This document shows, in pieces, positions 31,997-44,049 of a stretch of DNA of 64,000 nucleotides. Both the position numbers and the translations under genes were made by a program. The number at the start of each line of letters is the position of its first letter. Position 1 is the stretch's first letter. Under the pieces are notes generated by a model that made no database searches, was not told the origin of the DNA, and was given only the letters and a program-made list of their open reading frames with translations. The DNA is from Silene latifolia (Eukaryota; Streptophyta; Magnoliopsida; Caryophyllales; Caryophyllaceae): contig NC_133536.1 of the NCBI RefSeq assembly GCF_048544455.1, positions 33,234,152 through 33,298,151 on the forward strand, read 5' to 3'.

Positions 31997-34900
31997 CAGA
32001 GATACCCGTATCCGTCGATATTGGAATTTATAGAGAACCCGACAAACACCCGATGATGATAGGACACATGTATTCTTTAGTTGTCATTGTCATTATTTGG
32101 AGCTCATTTTACGAGGTAGAATGGGCGTCGTCGATGAAGTATTTTATTAATTTAAATGATATTTAAATTAATGTTTTTTTTTAGTGAGTTCATTTTATTA
32201 ATTTAAATGATATTTAAATTAAAGCTTTTTTAAAGTGATTTCAATTTAATTTATTTTATTTTGAATTTATTTTCCCAAGTTTATTTTATAAAATAAATAA
32301 CTGATTTGAAAAATCATTTTATGAATATATTTGATTTGAAAAATCATTTATTTTAATGTGTTAATTGATTTGAGAAATCGATTTTAAAAGCGAAGAAAAC
32401 TCGTTTTTAAACATGTTTTTTGAGCTCGTTTTTAGCTCGGTTTTTGAGCCCGTTTCCTTTACGAATTGGCACGAATCTCGAGTACACTAACCAACCTAAG
32501 CCTCTACCCATCCACCCTTGTTCGAACCCCCTATCCACGGCCCAAATTCCATCCCCAAACACCCCCCCAATCAGCCCGCATTAAACCGAGCAGCCCCCTG
32601 TTTTGGCAGCTCAATCCCGAGCCCAAAACCCGCTCCAAACACCACCAAAACCCGTGCCCATTAACCCTAACCCATACCCTAATATCCTACCCATATTACC
32701 TTACCTTAATCACCAAGAAAACCCCCCTCAAACCCTCACAAAAGCTGCTGGACAGCAGCCATACGTGATGAAGCCCGATTGCCTCTCCCTCTCTTTTAAC
32801 CTACTTTAACTCCTTATAAATACCATCCCTTCACCATACATTCATTCCTCGAAGTTCTCCATACATCCTACCATCACCCACAAGCTTTAAACCTCAGAAA
32901 CAAACCCTAATTGCCTCCCAAAAACCCTAAACAAAACCGACATCCAAACTGGAACAGTTTGTGTGTCCTCCTCGAAAAGCAACTCGTTCCTCTATCAAAC
33001 CTCCATCAAAACTCGAGTTTCTTGTTCCTAATTAACCATATAATATCCATCTACACATTAGACAAAGATTTACGAGCCAAATTGCCCTTGAGAGTACACG
33101 AAATCCCTCGAAAAACAGAGTGTTATACACTCTGTTTTCGCGGTTTATTCTTGTCTGTCCAGTTCTGTTTGTGCTCGTTTTTCGTGCCCAATAACTCAAA
33201 AAGAGCAGGGGTTGCTTTAAGATCCCTGTTCTCCTCTCTTTCTAGTTTTCAAAACATCTTTTAAATCGAATTTTCGTCGTGAAACGAGGGAGATATCATC
33301 GTTTGAAAGTTGCTGTCCAGATTTGTCAAAAAACGCGTGTTGCTTTATTTCTTCGTCGACGACGGCCTCTCGAGATACAATCTACCATCGATTACGACCC
33401 AAGACGGTGTCAACGATACATGTAGGTTGAGGGTGCATCAAATCCTCCTCTTTTCCCTTTTATTTCGTTTGTTTTATGTTTGTTTTTTATTGTCTCGTTT
33501 TATTTCGTTTATCGTTTTGTTTATCGTTTAATTAACTATGAAACTAGTTTAGTCCGAGTATGAGTTAAAGTACCACCATGAACACCCGCGTTGACTTGAG
33601 ATGGGAAAATAAACCGCTACTTCAGTCGGTCGTACACCCCCGTCTCATTTACATATCCTCGTGTTCAAGGTAGGGCATAAATAAAACGAATTTCTAACTT
33701 CGCTCTTCGCTTTTGACCCCTTTGTTATTTCGGCCAATTCGACATACCCTAGGACCCGTTGTATTTTATTTTAACTTCTGATTGTTAACATATAACCTAT
33801 TTAGATGACATTAGATCAATTTGATAACCTAATTAGACACATTAGGGTACATCGACATAGCTTTAAAAATCGATTAACAATTCTATAACCTAATTGAATA
33901 CATCTTTCTTATCACTTGATTTCTCGCTAGCATAGGAGTGCGTGATTAGCACCTTTCTATTAACACTCGACGAGTAAGCATTAACCTTATGATATCTGAC
34001 CTAATTGGACCCTTTAGGCCGTGTAGAATAACACACTCGCGCGTTTCTTCTCAATCGATCAACCTGTTTTATAACATGTTTTTCTAACTCGTTTTTCAAT
34101 CCGTTTCGCAATCATTCGATCTAACCAATGAACCTAACTTAGGAACTAGGTTGGCCTTGTCTTGGCCGTGAGGGTGGCCGTTGGTTTGGGCCGTGAGTTG
34201 GCAGTGTCTCTTGTCTTTCTTATTTCGTTTTCTTTCCTTGTTTATCATTTGTTCTTTGTTGTTTTGTAGCTTGTAATTTATAATTTGTTTATCGAGTTGT
34301 AATCTTCGAGTTAGTTTTCTTTTATTGAGTCAAAACCTCTTCAAAAAAACCTTAGTCTTGTCTGGTTAGACGGTTGTTCCCCAATGCTTGTAGGAGCGTA
34401 GTAAACCGCATGTTGTTTAAAGCAACATGGCCCGGTTTATGCTAATGCATGCTTTGGCGCGAGGCCCTATGTCTAATTCGATGAGATTGAGCGAAAGCAC
34501 ACATCACGAGGAGTGACCCAAGGCCGTGTGTCATGTAGGCCGTGAGTCACCCCTCTTGAGCACGGTTTTCTAGGCCAAACGGCCGTGTATTGCGTCGTGT
34601 GTATAGCTTTGTATTTAGATCGAGTTGTAACTTTAATTTGTTGTTGTGTTGGCATGAAATGCCTGGTTTGTAATAGGTAGATCCCAACGGCTCCCCCATT
34701 CCCCATCAAGCCTTGTTTGTTTCGTTTGAATGCCGTTAGATTAATCAACCCGCATGCTAAATTACAACTTTGACAAAGTTAGTTTAGTTGCATCTAAATC
34801 GACATAGAAACTTCACATGATAGGGTTAAAACAACGTTTGCATATCATACATCGTAGTAGCTATGACCTTGTTGGAAATCCGACACTTGACTTAGTAGAG

Positions 34901-35240
34901 GCCGTTATTGACGGGCGGGGTTGGGTGTCCTTATGGGCTTCCCAACACGTACCCTCACCCCTTACTCAAGATCTATGGTTTGTGGATCCGTCTAAATACC
35001 ATTGGATTACGAGAGTCATTCAAATCGAGTGATATAGGGTACAAGTCTTTATCTTTAATCACTCGTAGTCGATTGGCTTTATGCTTTTCGATGAAAGGTG
35101 TAAAGTTGACTTGAACGGTTCCAAGTTCCCAAAAAACTTGGTGGCGACTCTAATTGGTCTTAATTCGATTCGAAAGAACCTCGAGTCGATTATGCCTAGT
35201 GTGGATCCCGCGGACGCAGTTCCCGAGGGCCTTGTCCACA
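31997..35240 (+). repeat. 3' LTR of element A
   Basis: It matches 17524-20756 almost base for base and ends CTTGTCCACA next to the target duplication ATGTT. Its first three bases read CAG where the 5' LTR has TGT; this is odd, because both should have been copied from the same template. A 12-bp indel near 33505 is the largest difference from the 5' copy. Confidence 0.92.
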
Positions 35241-35517
35241 ATGTTCACTTTAATTTTGTGTTTCGTCATTAGGGTTTTAAGACGATCATCTTTTTTCTTT
35301 TTCATGCATCTGTTTGTTTTTCGTCTTCTTTGTTATCTTTATCATCCCGCATCATCTACTTCACTCCTGTTATTAGGGTTTAGGATTTTAGAAGCTCAAT
35401 TTGTTGTTTTAAATTTTCATTCCTATTAGGGTTTAGGGTTTTAGATAATAGTCTGCATGTATACGTTGTTAAGTTGTTCATTTCTTATATCATTCATATT
35501 TGGGTTTTAGGATTATT

Positions 35518-38500
35518 ATGGGTGAAAAACGGAAAAGAAGTCAAAAGAATAATAAGCCTGGGGATAATAAGCCTGGTGAGAGGGGTGCTACGAAGTGCCA
35601 GAAAGCCCTTGCAGCTATAGCCGCTAAAGACCCGATGACAATAACATGGAGCTCGAAGGGTTTCCCTACTGGTCCAAATGCGGGTTATTTATCCAGTTGG
35701 ATTGGATGTTGCACAAGACAGTTTGTGCCTATCCATTTAGATGACATTAGAAATTTGAATCCAAAATTGGCGGAGTTATACTTGGCTCGTGTAAAGGAAG
35801 CATTTATTATACCCGATGAATGCCTTGATAAGTATTTAATGCATAAGGCAGCGGATGTCCTAAGGCAGTGGAAGTGTGACGTTGCTAGGGATTGGTTGTA
35901 TGTGGACAAGGCAACGGGGGAGATGCGTAAGAACCCACCGGGAGACAATAAGTGTCCCACCATCAGTCAGGAACAATGGGATCTTTTCAAACAGATGAGA
36001 ACTACTGAGAAGTTTCAGGTTAAATATCCTCGCCTTTTAACGATTTACCTATCATTTTTTTAATTAATGAGTCCTTTATATAATCTTTTTATTATCTCAT
36101 CTAGTTGCGCTTTTATATAATTATTTGAAGGCCGTTAGCAGAAGAAATCATGCTAACATTTCATGCAAGAAGGGTAAATGGTATGGTTCTCGAGGCGGTT
36201 ACAGAAAGATAGAAGAGAACCTCGTAAGTAGCATGCATTATTCCCCTGTGAGACTTTATTTTTTTAATCACACTTGGACTTGCATTGATACACATTTACA
36301 TGTATAAATGTTACCAAGTTAATGTGTAGGTGGCGAAAGGAGTGACCAACTTGGATCGGCATGTAACTTATAAAGAAGGGCACACGCCTAAAGGATCCCG
36401 GTCGCGTGACAAATATGATGAGGAAGTGTTGGCCAACATAGTAAGCATTATTTTATTAAGACGAGTTCATTAATAACTTTATTATTTTAGTCACAAATAC
36501 AATTTGAAGTTTATTTAATATATTATAGGACAACGTATTGAAGGAGGTAGAAGAAGGGAAATTCACTCCCAATGGTCGTAATGACGTTCTTGCTAGAGCG
36601 ATTGGCCGACCCGAACATCCAGGTCGATTGAGGGGCGTCCCGTTACAAGTTGGAGTAACAAAATATTATGGGACAACTGCCCCGATAAAGAAGAAAAGGA
36701 AGACTAAGTCTGAGAAGGCTGACATGGTACCATTTATTCTATTATTTTCATTTAAGTTCAATTCACATGTTATTATTGGGATAAAAATTGCTGAAACATT
36801 ACATTCTTGGCACGCAGCTTCAGTTAATGGCATTTGTACTACTAAAGTTGAATGCTGGAGGCAAGCTTTCCGAAGAAGAAGTGAAGATGATGGAGGATGT
36901 CATTTATAAAGAGGGTAATAAGGTACAACAGATTGGTCAAGAAGCCGGTACTACCTTGGCAATACATGAGAATGAAGTATCAGTCAACGAGATTCAGAAA
37001 GATCAGGTACCTAATGCTTCTGAAGTTGTAACAACTAAAGCCGATCAGGTACCTAATACCTCCTTATTTTTCTTTTCTTTTTTTTTTGGGTAAGATTAGG
37101 GGGTGTGTTCCCTGCCAGCTCTAATGCTATAACTTCTGACATCGTGCCATTGGTTAATTTTATTAGGTAAATAATGGGTCTGAAAAGGAGATGCAACTTG
37201 AGAAGACGATCGATGGAAAAACAAAGATACATCCCCTTCAAGTCCGTTCACTGTTTTCAGTAAGGTATGCATGAGGTGTTTAATTAGTTAAATTTATATG
37301 AATTCTATTAAATTTTGGGATATAATAATGTATGTGTATATTCTTCAGGCCGTAAACAAGAGGCCAGTTATTCTTGCTGACCCTAAATTCGAAAATCCAT
37401 ATGTGCGTGTTGGCCGGGGTCTCGTAGAAATACACACCAAATCAGCAGCGGAAACTGTAGTTCATGGCGAAAAAATTTTGCCGAATTATAGAAAAGTAGA
37501 GATAACTACAGTCTTTCCAGGCCATGAAAACTTTCAACTGCCTGTCCCAGTTCGTGACGACATTACCATTCTGGGAGATGCGGTTGGAAGTTTCATCCAA
37601 TGGCCTGAAACTCACATCTACTTGGCTCGGTCGTCTCCGCCTCGGCAAAAAAAGCGATTGGGGTTAGAAGAAATACCTTTATATATATGTTACATTTTTA
37701 ATTGTTGAATGTTTTTATATGTTAAATTTATATGTTATTTTTTTTTGTAGGGAACAAAAAAGCCGGCTTTGGCGGATAAGCCTAAGTCCACAGACATGGC
37801 AACTACCTCGTCGAGACAACAACTTGATGAGGTATTTAATTAACTTCTCCATTTTTATGAAAACCTCCCTTTAATTTTTTTTGTTTCTGTATTTCTAAAA
37901 AGCATGGAAATTGTTTGTATGTAGGGAACAGAAAAGTCGGCTAAGGCGGATAAGCCTAAGTCCCCGGACATGCCAACTACCTCGTCCAGACAACAACTTG
38001 ATGAGGTATTTAATTAACTTCTCCATTTTTTTAAAAACCTCGCTCCCTTTATTTATATTTTGTCTGTATTTCTAAAAAGCATGGTAATTTTGTGTAGGGG
38101 ACAAAAAAGACCGATAAGCCTAAGTCCCCAAATACTGCTACTACTACCTCATCATTGAAAGAGCAGGTTGATGAGGTATTTAGTTAAGTACGCTTTTATT
38201 TTTATTACTCCAACTAGGATATGTTACCTTTGGATTTTTTATTATTTTAATTATCTACATGTGTAGGCTGGTGGTAGTAGCACAAAATCAAAGAATCATT
38301 ATTTCCCCGAACTGAAAGAAGTTAGGAGTTTAAACTCCACAAAATATTCTGGGAAGGATTACATGCAAAAAGTAAGAACGGTGACGATGAGGAAACTGCA
38401 TGAGGAGGCTTGCCGTCGCATAGCTAACGGGCAATTGATAATTATTCCGCTCGAGGAGGATATTCTAGGGGTTGAGCGCGGAGCACTTATGTCATGGGAT

Positions 38501-39701
38501 ATGCTAGCCATTTGGGCTGGCCTAGACAAGATTGATGTCCAACACCTATTTGTTTGGATGAAGTAAGTTTCTTAATAAATAATTTCATATTCTAATATTC
38601 TGACTACTAGATAGTGTTTTAAATACCGGAATTAATACCGTAATAATGTAGGATATTGAAATTGAGAGTGATCCCCGAGAAGAAGATTCCATCTGATCAA
38701 TACGGATTCCTGTGCCCCTATATTTTATCTTTATTTATTCCGGAATACTCGTTCGAAGATCGGGTAGATTATATTGCTCAGCAATTGGCGACAACCAAGA
38801 AGCTGATTTTTGCCCCTTATAATGAAAAAGGGTAATAAACAAATTAATATTACGTTTCCCCCTACAATTGCATTTTCATAACTAATATATGTACTTGTTA
38901 ATAATGATGATGTCTCTTGATGTAGGACTCATTGGGTGCTAGCATCCATCTTGCCGACAAAGAAGAAAGTTTTTTGGTTGGACTCTATACATAATCAACC
39001 AAGCGAGACTTTTAAGCGCTTGATTAATAAGTAAGTTTATAATACTGATTTATTTATAATAACATTAAGTTTCAATTTTTATTTATAGCAAAAAGCTCAT
39101 TTTTGCCCCTAAAAAAATGAGTTTCTGCCTACTTTTTTTTTTTTTTTTTAAAAAGGGCCTTTGAGAAGAGAAGAGCTAACGAGCAGGATCAACCCACGAA
39201 AGATTCTGATGATGGCCCTAATTTTATTACGATAACAGGGGTACATGCTCAAATACAATACATTAAGTGCAAAAATCTGTGTTTAATACTAATACAATAC
39301 CTAAAGTTCAAGATTCTGATGTGAGCCTTCTCTCGTCTGTTTGTTTTTATGTAATAATAGGCCCCTCGTCAGCCGGATAGCATACAATGTGGATACTACG
39401 TTTGTCGGTTCATGTTGGAGATTATTAGGCGAAGATATATCCTTATTCTAGAAAAGGTTAGTAATTTAATAATGTGTTTATTACTTTTTTTAAATTAGAG
39501 CTGATGTTGTCTTGCTTGCTGCTATACCATGATGTTGCTATGCAGTATTTGATGTTGCATTGTTACAATAATGTCTTGTCTTTGTTTTTTCCGCAGTATG
39601 TAATCAACCCGTCACAAGAGATTCAGCCGTACAAAAGTTTAGATATAGACGAGGTAAGGGACATGTTGGGCAAATACGTCTTAGAACATAGAAATGCATG
39701 A
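35518..39701 (+). CDS. TNPA-like CACTA protein with C-terminal Ulp1-like protease, multi-exon
   Basis: Exons joined by good GT-AG sites and kept in frame: 35518-36018, 36131-36223, 36330-36440, 36529-36726, 36818-37048 (or -37006), 37167-37259, 37349-about 37660, 37751-37831, 37925-38005, 38098-38175, 38267-38562, 38652-38831, 38926-39030, 39156-about 39240, 39361-39456, 39597-39701; roughly 870 residues. The N-terminal half has a Transposase_24-like order (KCDVARDWLYV; RNHANISCKK; WYGSRGGYRKIEENL). The C-terminal part has the Ulp1/C48 order: THWVLASI (His), VFWLDSI (Asp), IQCGYYVCRFMLEII (Gln and Cys). One donor (after 37660) is out of phase or damaged; otherwise no lesion is seen. It probably binds the subterminal repeats; SUMO-protease activity is untested. 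Confidence 0.75.
37751..38175 (+). repeat. Three tandem copies of one exon plus intron
   Basis: Exons at 37751-37831, 37925-38005 and 38098-38175 (27, 27 and 26 codons) start 174 and 173 bp apart. They encode nearly the same peptide: a GTKK- or GTEK-type start, DKPKS in the middle, and a TSS...LDE end. The introns are also copies: each donor is GAG-GTATTTA, and the text CTTCTCCATTTTT and CTGTATTTCTAAAAAGCATGG repeats. All are symmetric phase 0, so the copy number can change without breaking the frame. Confidence 0.85.
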
Positions 39702-39785
39702 TACTCAGAGCTTAGATCGGCTTATTAGTAAATTTTTTGTTGAAGTTAGGGAATGATTAGTTCATGTAAATTTAACTCCTTGTAA

Positions 39786-39786
<1 letters not shown>

Positions 39787-39839
<53 letters not shown>
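39787..39839. repeat. (TA)n microsatellite
   Basis: About 26 uninterrupted TA units lie 85 bp after the stop codon of the TNPA-like gene. It is a likely length-variable site, with no coding role. Confidence 0.95.
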
Positions 39840-39843
<4 letters not shown>

Positions 39844-39984
39844 CTTCACATGTGGTTTAATTGAATCTATTGAGTTCGATGAACCCAAAATGTGATTTAT
39901 CTTTAGTCTTTGGTATATGGTGTCTTTGATATATGCAGGTTTTTGAATGGCATGAAACATATTTAATTTTTAAAAACATTAGGA

Positions 39985-40486
39985 GTTCGTAATAAAAACG
40001 ATTACTAAAAAAAACCGTTGTGAATACCTTTCACAACGGTTACTAAAACAAAAAACCGTTGTGAATACTTATCACAAATACCGCGCATAATATTCAACAA
40101 CATGTTTTAAACGAAGAACCGTTGTTAAAAGTCTTCATAATTTTGGAGGGAAAGTTACAACAACGGGTTTTAAACAAAGAACCGTTGTTACAACAAATTT
40201 CAACAACGGGTATGTAGCATATACCCGTTGTTAAAAGTCTTCACAATTTTGGAGGGAAAGTTACAACAACGGTTATACATACCACAACCGTTGTTATATT
40301 ATTCCCACCAAATTTTTGAAACACTTTCCACAACGGCTTACACGCAACAACAACGGCTTTTAACCGTGGTGAATACTTTCGACAACGGTTTAAGTAAATA
40401 ACCTAAACGTTGTAAATACCTTTTACAACGGCCGCTTTAACAACGTCCGCTTTTTGTTTTTACAACGGTTTTTACCCGTTGTTATA
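39985..40486. repeat. Right subterminal repeat array of the CACTA element
   Basis: Inverted pairs of AACAACGG and CCGTTGTT occur about a dozen times up to the right terminal repeat, along with a duplicated block around AAAGTCTTCA(T/C)AATTTTGG (about 40128 and 40227). This matches the left array and the internal array at 16980-17310 and marks the right end of the element. Confidence 0.88.
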
Positions 40487-40508
40487 GCCTGTATCTGTAG
40501 TAGTGCTT

Positions 40509-42457
40509 GTTTAAACTAACCTACTAATATAGCCGATATGAGACAATTAGTGGGTCTCACTCCTCCCCTTCAACTCACAACAAGACAACTATGAGGTAGG
40601 ATGCCTTCTTACAAGGCAAGGCTGGTCTTGCAAAAATGGCGACACATCCAATCATTAAAGCACACAAAATCAAGTAATGGATGCATCTAATAAAATGAAT
40701 AGCCACTTTCCTCATCTAAGCGGCAGAAATTATCTAAAGGGGAAGCAATTCAAGGGTACACATTCCATTATAGATATGGTTTCTTCAAACTACTAAGCCT
40801 AGAAGGATACCAATAAATCACCTCCAAGTTGTGTCAAGCTAGGGTACCTTTGTCCTCAATCGTTAAATGCTTTCGTCAAGAGGAGAGTCCCTATGGTGTT
40901 AGAAATACTGGAGGATCGCGGAATTCTCCTTCTTGCCTAGACAAGAAGAAGGGTCGTCCCCTCTCTACCATGCACAAAAGTGGATACGATGGAAAAGGGA
41001 TCAATAGCATTTGAGTTTCATATGGGAGTTTGCTTTGTTGTTGTTTCCCCCCCCCCCTCCGCCCCCAATTTCATGTGGCATTTGACATTTGAGAACACTT
41101 TCTTTGCCATTTCTTTGATATTTGGCATTTCAACACTTGACAATTTTTCAACTTTTCTTTGCATTTTCTTTTGAACATTTTCAAAGTCACCCCATTTGTA
41201 GTGAGGGTGCTTATATTTGAAGCTTTAGGAGTCTATTTTTGCTCCTCTTTTAATTTGATGCAATTTGTGCAAATTTTTTCAACTTTTCATTTCATTTCTT
41301 GAACTCAAATTTTTGAACAATTTTTGTGCCCATTCCCTTTGATGACAAAATATGGTAGAATGTGGAAGATGGTTGCATGCATGGTTTCAAGGGTCACCTT
41401 GGAATAAAAGGTAGCCAAGGAGTTATCACACCACAAGGTACTCTTGACTAGGTCTTAATCCATGGGTCAAAGGATACTAGCATGACACATCCTAGGGTGT
41501 TTTACAAGCATTCTAACAAGCAAAGTCTTAAGAAGAAAAAGTATCTAGAAGGGCCTTATATACATTTGTCAAGCTTCCCAAATAGACGGTTTCACAAAAT
41601 TTTTCCTAAATGTAACTATGCCATGATGCAATTAACATTTATACAACCTAATGCATATGCTTCTACCAACTAGTATGCCAAAAAAAATCTAAATGCAATC
41701 CTATAATCACATTGTTTATACCGCATCAATCAAAATAAAGCCACATAGTCATTAACATAAAGAGGAAAAAGGAGATTGGAAAGATCATACCCATGCGGTC
41801 TTCTATATCCTCATGTCTCGGATGTGGTCTAGTCGATCAATGTGAAAAAGGATGAACAAACACAATATATACAAACAATATATACAAGACTATACTACAA
41901 AGGAAATGAACATGTTTTTGGATTTTTCAATTTTTCAAATTTTTATGTATTTTTCGAAATTTTTCAATTTTTTTATTATTATAAAAAGTCAAATTAGAAT
42001 TTCCCATCCCCACACTAGTATGGGCATTGTCCTCAATGGCCAATACGATAGGAAATTATGCAACTTATATGAATATGCATGATTTCTAAACTAAATGCAA
42101 ACTAAACTAAACTATACTACATGATGCATGGGTTTTTGTTATGGTGGAGAGCATAATTTAGATTAGCTCCCAATGCATATGCATAAACTTCCTCAAACCA
42201 AAATAGACACTATTTTTAATGTCAAAAATTTTGGGGGAGTTCATGCACAAAAATGCAATGCATGAAACTAAAATTTGTCATTTTGGATTTTGAAAATGGG
42301 AACAATTAAATTAACACCTCAATGGAACCGAGGTGTTAGTCCTCTAGATGATGCTAGGACTCCACAAATATGATCAAGATAAAAATTATAAGAAAAACAA
42401 GAGAAGTAGACAAACCATAAAGGAGGTGTAAGAATGTAGGATCCTCCCAAGAGTTTG
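40509..42457 (-). other. 3' noncoding region of the Athila-type element
   Basis: This is about 1.9 kb without any convincing coding frame on either strand, between the ORF1-like stop and the CACTA insertion. It continues at 12682-12625 on the other side of the insertion. The plus strand is rich in TTTTTCAA-type words (41090-41330, 41920-41970). A run of 13 C with interruptions lies near 41048-41066. Long 3' noncoding regions are normal in Athila. Confidence 0.6.
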
Positions 42458-44044
42458 CTAGTCCTCACCCATCGTGTCATCATCATCATCATCATCAACC
42501 TCCTCACTTGAGGCATCATCAACCTCCATGGATGTGGAGTCATTACCACTCTCACTTTCACTTTCCTCTTCTTCATCTTCATTCTCTTCTTCATCTTCAC
42601 CTTCTTGCTCATCACTCTCATCAACAACCATCTCCTCTTCACCCGGTCTACCACCTCTAGAAGTGCTAGGAAAGAAGACCTCCCTATCTGCCCAACTAGG
42701 CAAAGGACAAGATGGATCGAGAAGTCCTTGCCTAGCAAGATGTAGAAGGGGCGGATATTGTGCTTTGTAGGCATCGACTCTATCATCATAAGCTTGTTTA
42801 TGCATTTCCTTCATCAATAGAGTCAAGTAGTCATTTCCCGCCTTAGCATTTTCGGGTTTGAACTCGTGGTAGGTGAATGGATAAGGTGGGGTGATAATAA
42901 AGGAGGAGGGCTCGGCAACTCCTTCCCCTTGGTGTTGAATGATATATTCGGCTTCTTCGGAGAGTGGGAGAAGGAAATTCGGTCTATGAACATTCAAGCG
43001 ACAAATTTTGCTAGGCAATGTGAAGGATTTAGCTTCATTTGTCAACCACCCAAATTTGTTGTCAAGAGTATCGTTCTTGACCCATTTAAACTTTTGAACC
43101 ATGGTGGGAAAATTGATGACATGGCCTCCTTTTACCGGTGTATAAGTGTCATTCTTGTTGAAATCCCGGTTAAAGTGCTTAGCCAAATAAGTCACTAATC
43201 CTCCATTTACAATAAAGGCCGTGCCTTCTTTGCCACAATCAACATTAAGCCATCTTTCAATCAAAAGTCGTAAAGCATTGTATGGATTGGTGAACTCTCT
43301 TCCAATGTTCAAAGCCGACTCAAGAAGAATAAAATCAAGTTCGGTAAGATGATTTGTACCTTTTCTAGCTACCAAGGTATGCCCAACAACCTTATGCCAT
43401 ACTCTTATGGCCGGATGATGGACTAAGAGAGCACGACAGTCATGATAAAATGTGAATTCTTTTCCGGAAATGGCCTTCCATAAAGGAGCGGGGTCATACT
43501 TGGTAGGCTTCTTTGTAAAAGTCGGGTTATCACTAAGGCCAAATATTTTACCAATCTCGTCATAAGACAAGCATCTATCAACATTCTCGAGACGAAACTC
43601 AATATTGGTTCGGGTCTCCACCTTTGTGACTTTCAAATAGCTCAAAAACTCTAAGGTGAGGGAAGAGTAAGTCAATTCTTGCATTTCAAACAATTTACTC
43701 AATCCCATAGACTCGAAAAAGGTCTTTGTTTGCTCAAAGACACCCAATTTCGACAATGTATCTTGACAAATGATCTTGGTAGGCAAGATAGTTTTCTTAG
43801 CAAAGAGAATAAATTTCTTCTTATGGGAGTCGGAAGTGAAAATTACCTCCGGATAATCGGCTAGTTTTTCAATGACCGGAGTAGTAGAAGTAGTAGCTTC
43901 CATAGGAGGATTTTGTTTTTGAATCTCTAACCTTGCATTATGAACTACCAATGCCTTTGATGCTTGTTTATCTTGAAGAGCTTATTGTCTCTTAGAAAGG
44001 GTCTTCTTTTGGGGTGCCTTGCTTCCACCTTTTGTTCTCGCTAT
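42458..44044 (-). pseudogene. Athila ORF1-like protein with acidic tail
   Basis: The open part (43951-42458, 497 codons) resembles the ATHILA ORF-1 family: MQELTYSSLTLEFLSYLKV, then DEIGKIFGLSDNPTF, then HPAIRVWHKVVGHTLVARKG, then PYPFTYHEFKPENAKAG. The C-terminus is extremely acidic (Glu/Asp/Ser runs from about residue 430, with a run of seven Asp near the end). The same frame continues upstream to 44044, where the expected start reads ATA, and has a TAA at 43982-43984. The start is therefore lost and the N-terminus interrupted. Its function in Athila is unknown. Confidence 0.7.
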
Positions 44045-44049
44045 GCTCC

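Larger units (their letters stand above)
17524..35240 (+). mobile_element. Tat-clade Ty3-gypsy LTR retrotransposon (element A), 17.7 kb
   Basis: Order: 5' LTR (17524-20756), PBS (20760 on), gag (about 21705-23520), protease (about 23505-24170), acidic linker, RT (25309-26260), RNase H (26339-27136), integrase (27141-28484), antisense ORF pieces (28851-29400 and 30164-30646), tandem and homopolymer repeats, purine tract (31982-31996) and 3' LTR (31997-35240). The 5-bp duplication ATGTT flanks it at 17519-17523 and 35241-35245. The gag wording, the large LTRs, the long 3' noncoding region and the antisense ORF fit the Tat clade (Ogre, Retand and relatives); the sub-lineage is not decided. Coding frames are broken many times, but the LTRs are nearly identical. 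Confidence 0.93.
12686..40505 (+). mobile_element. CACTA (En/Spm-like) DNA transposon, 27.8 kb with an internal insertion
   Basis: The ends are CACTACTACAAATACAGGC (12686-12704) and, in reverse, CACTACTACAGATACAGGC (40505-40487), one mismatch in 19. They are flanked by the 3-bp duplication CTT (12683-12685 and 40506-40508). Removing the LTR element at 17524-35240 leaves about 10.1 kb. Contents in order: subterminal AACAACGG array, leader and TNPD pseudogene, a second AACAACGG array, leader exon of a TNPA-like gene, the inserted retrotransposon, the TNPA-like coding exons, and the right subterminal array. Both genes run on the plus strand. It is inserted in the 3' noncoding region of the Athila-type element. 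Confidence 0.95.

Noticed and set aside
39787..39839. A promoter TATA cluster
   Set aside because: It is a simple (TA)n microsatellite downstream of a stop codon with no gene start nearby.
42474..42770. Poly-Ser open frame on the plus strand
   Set aside because: It is the complement of the acidic Asp/Glu tail of the ORF1-like gene on the minus strand.
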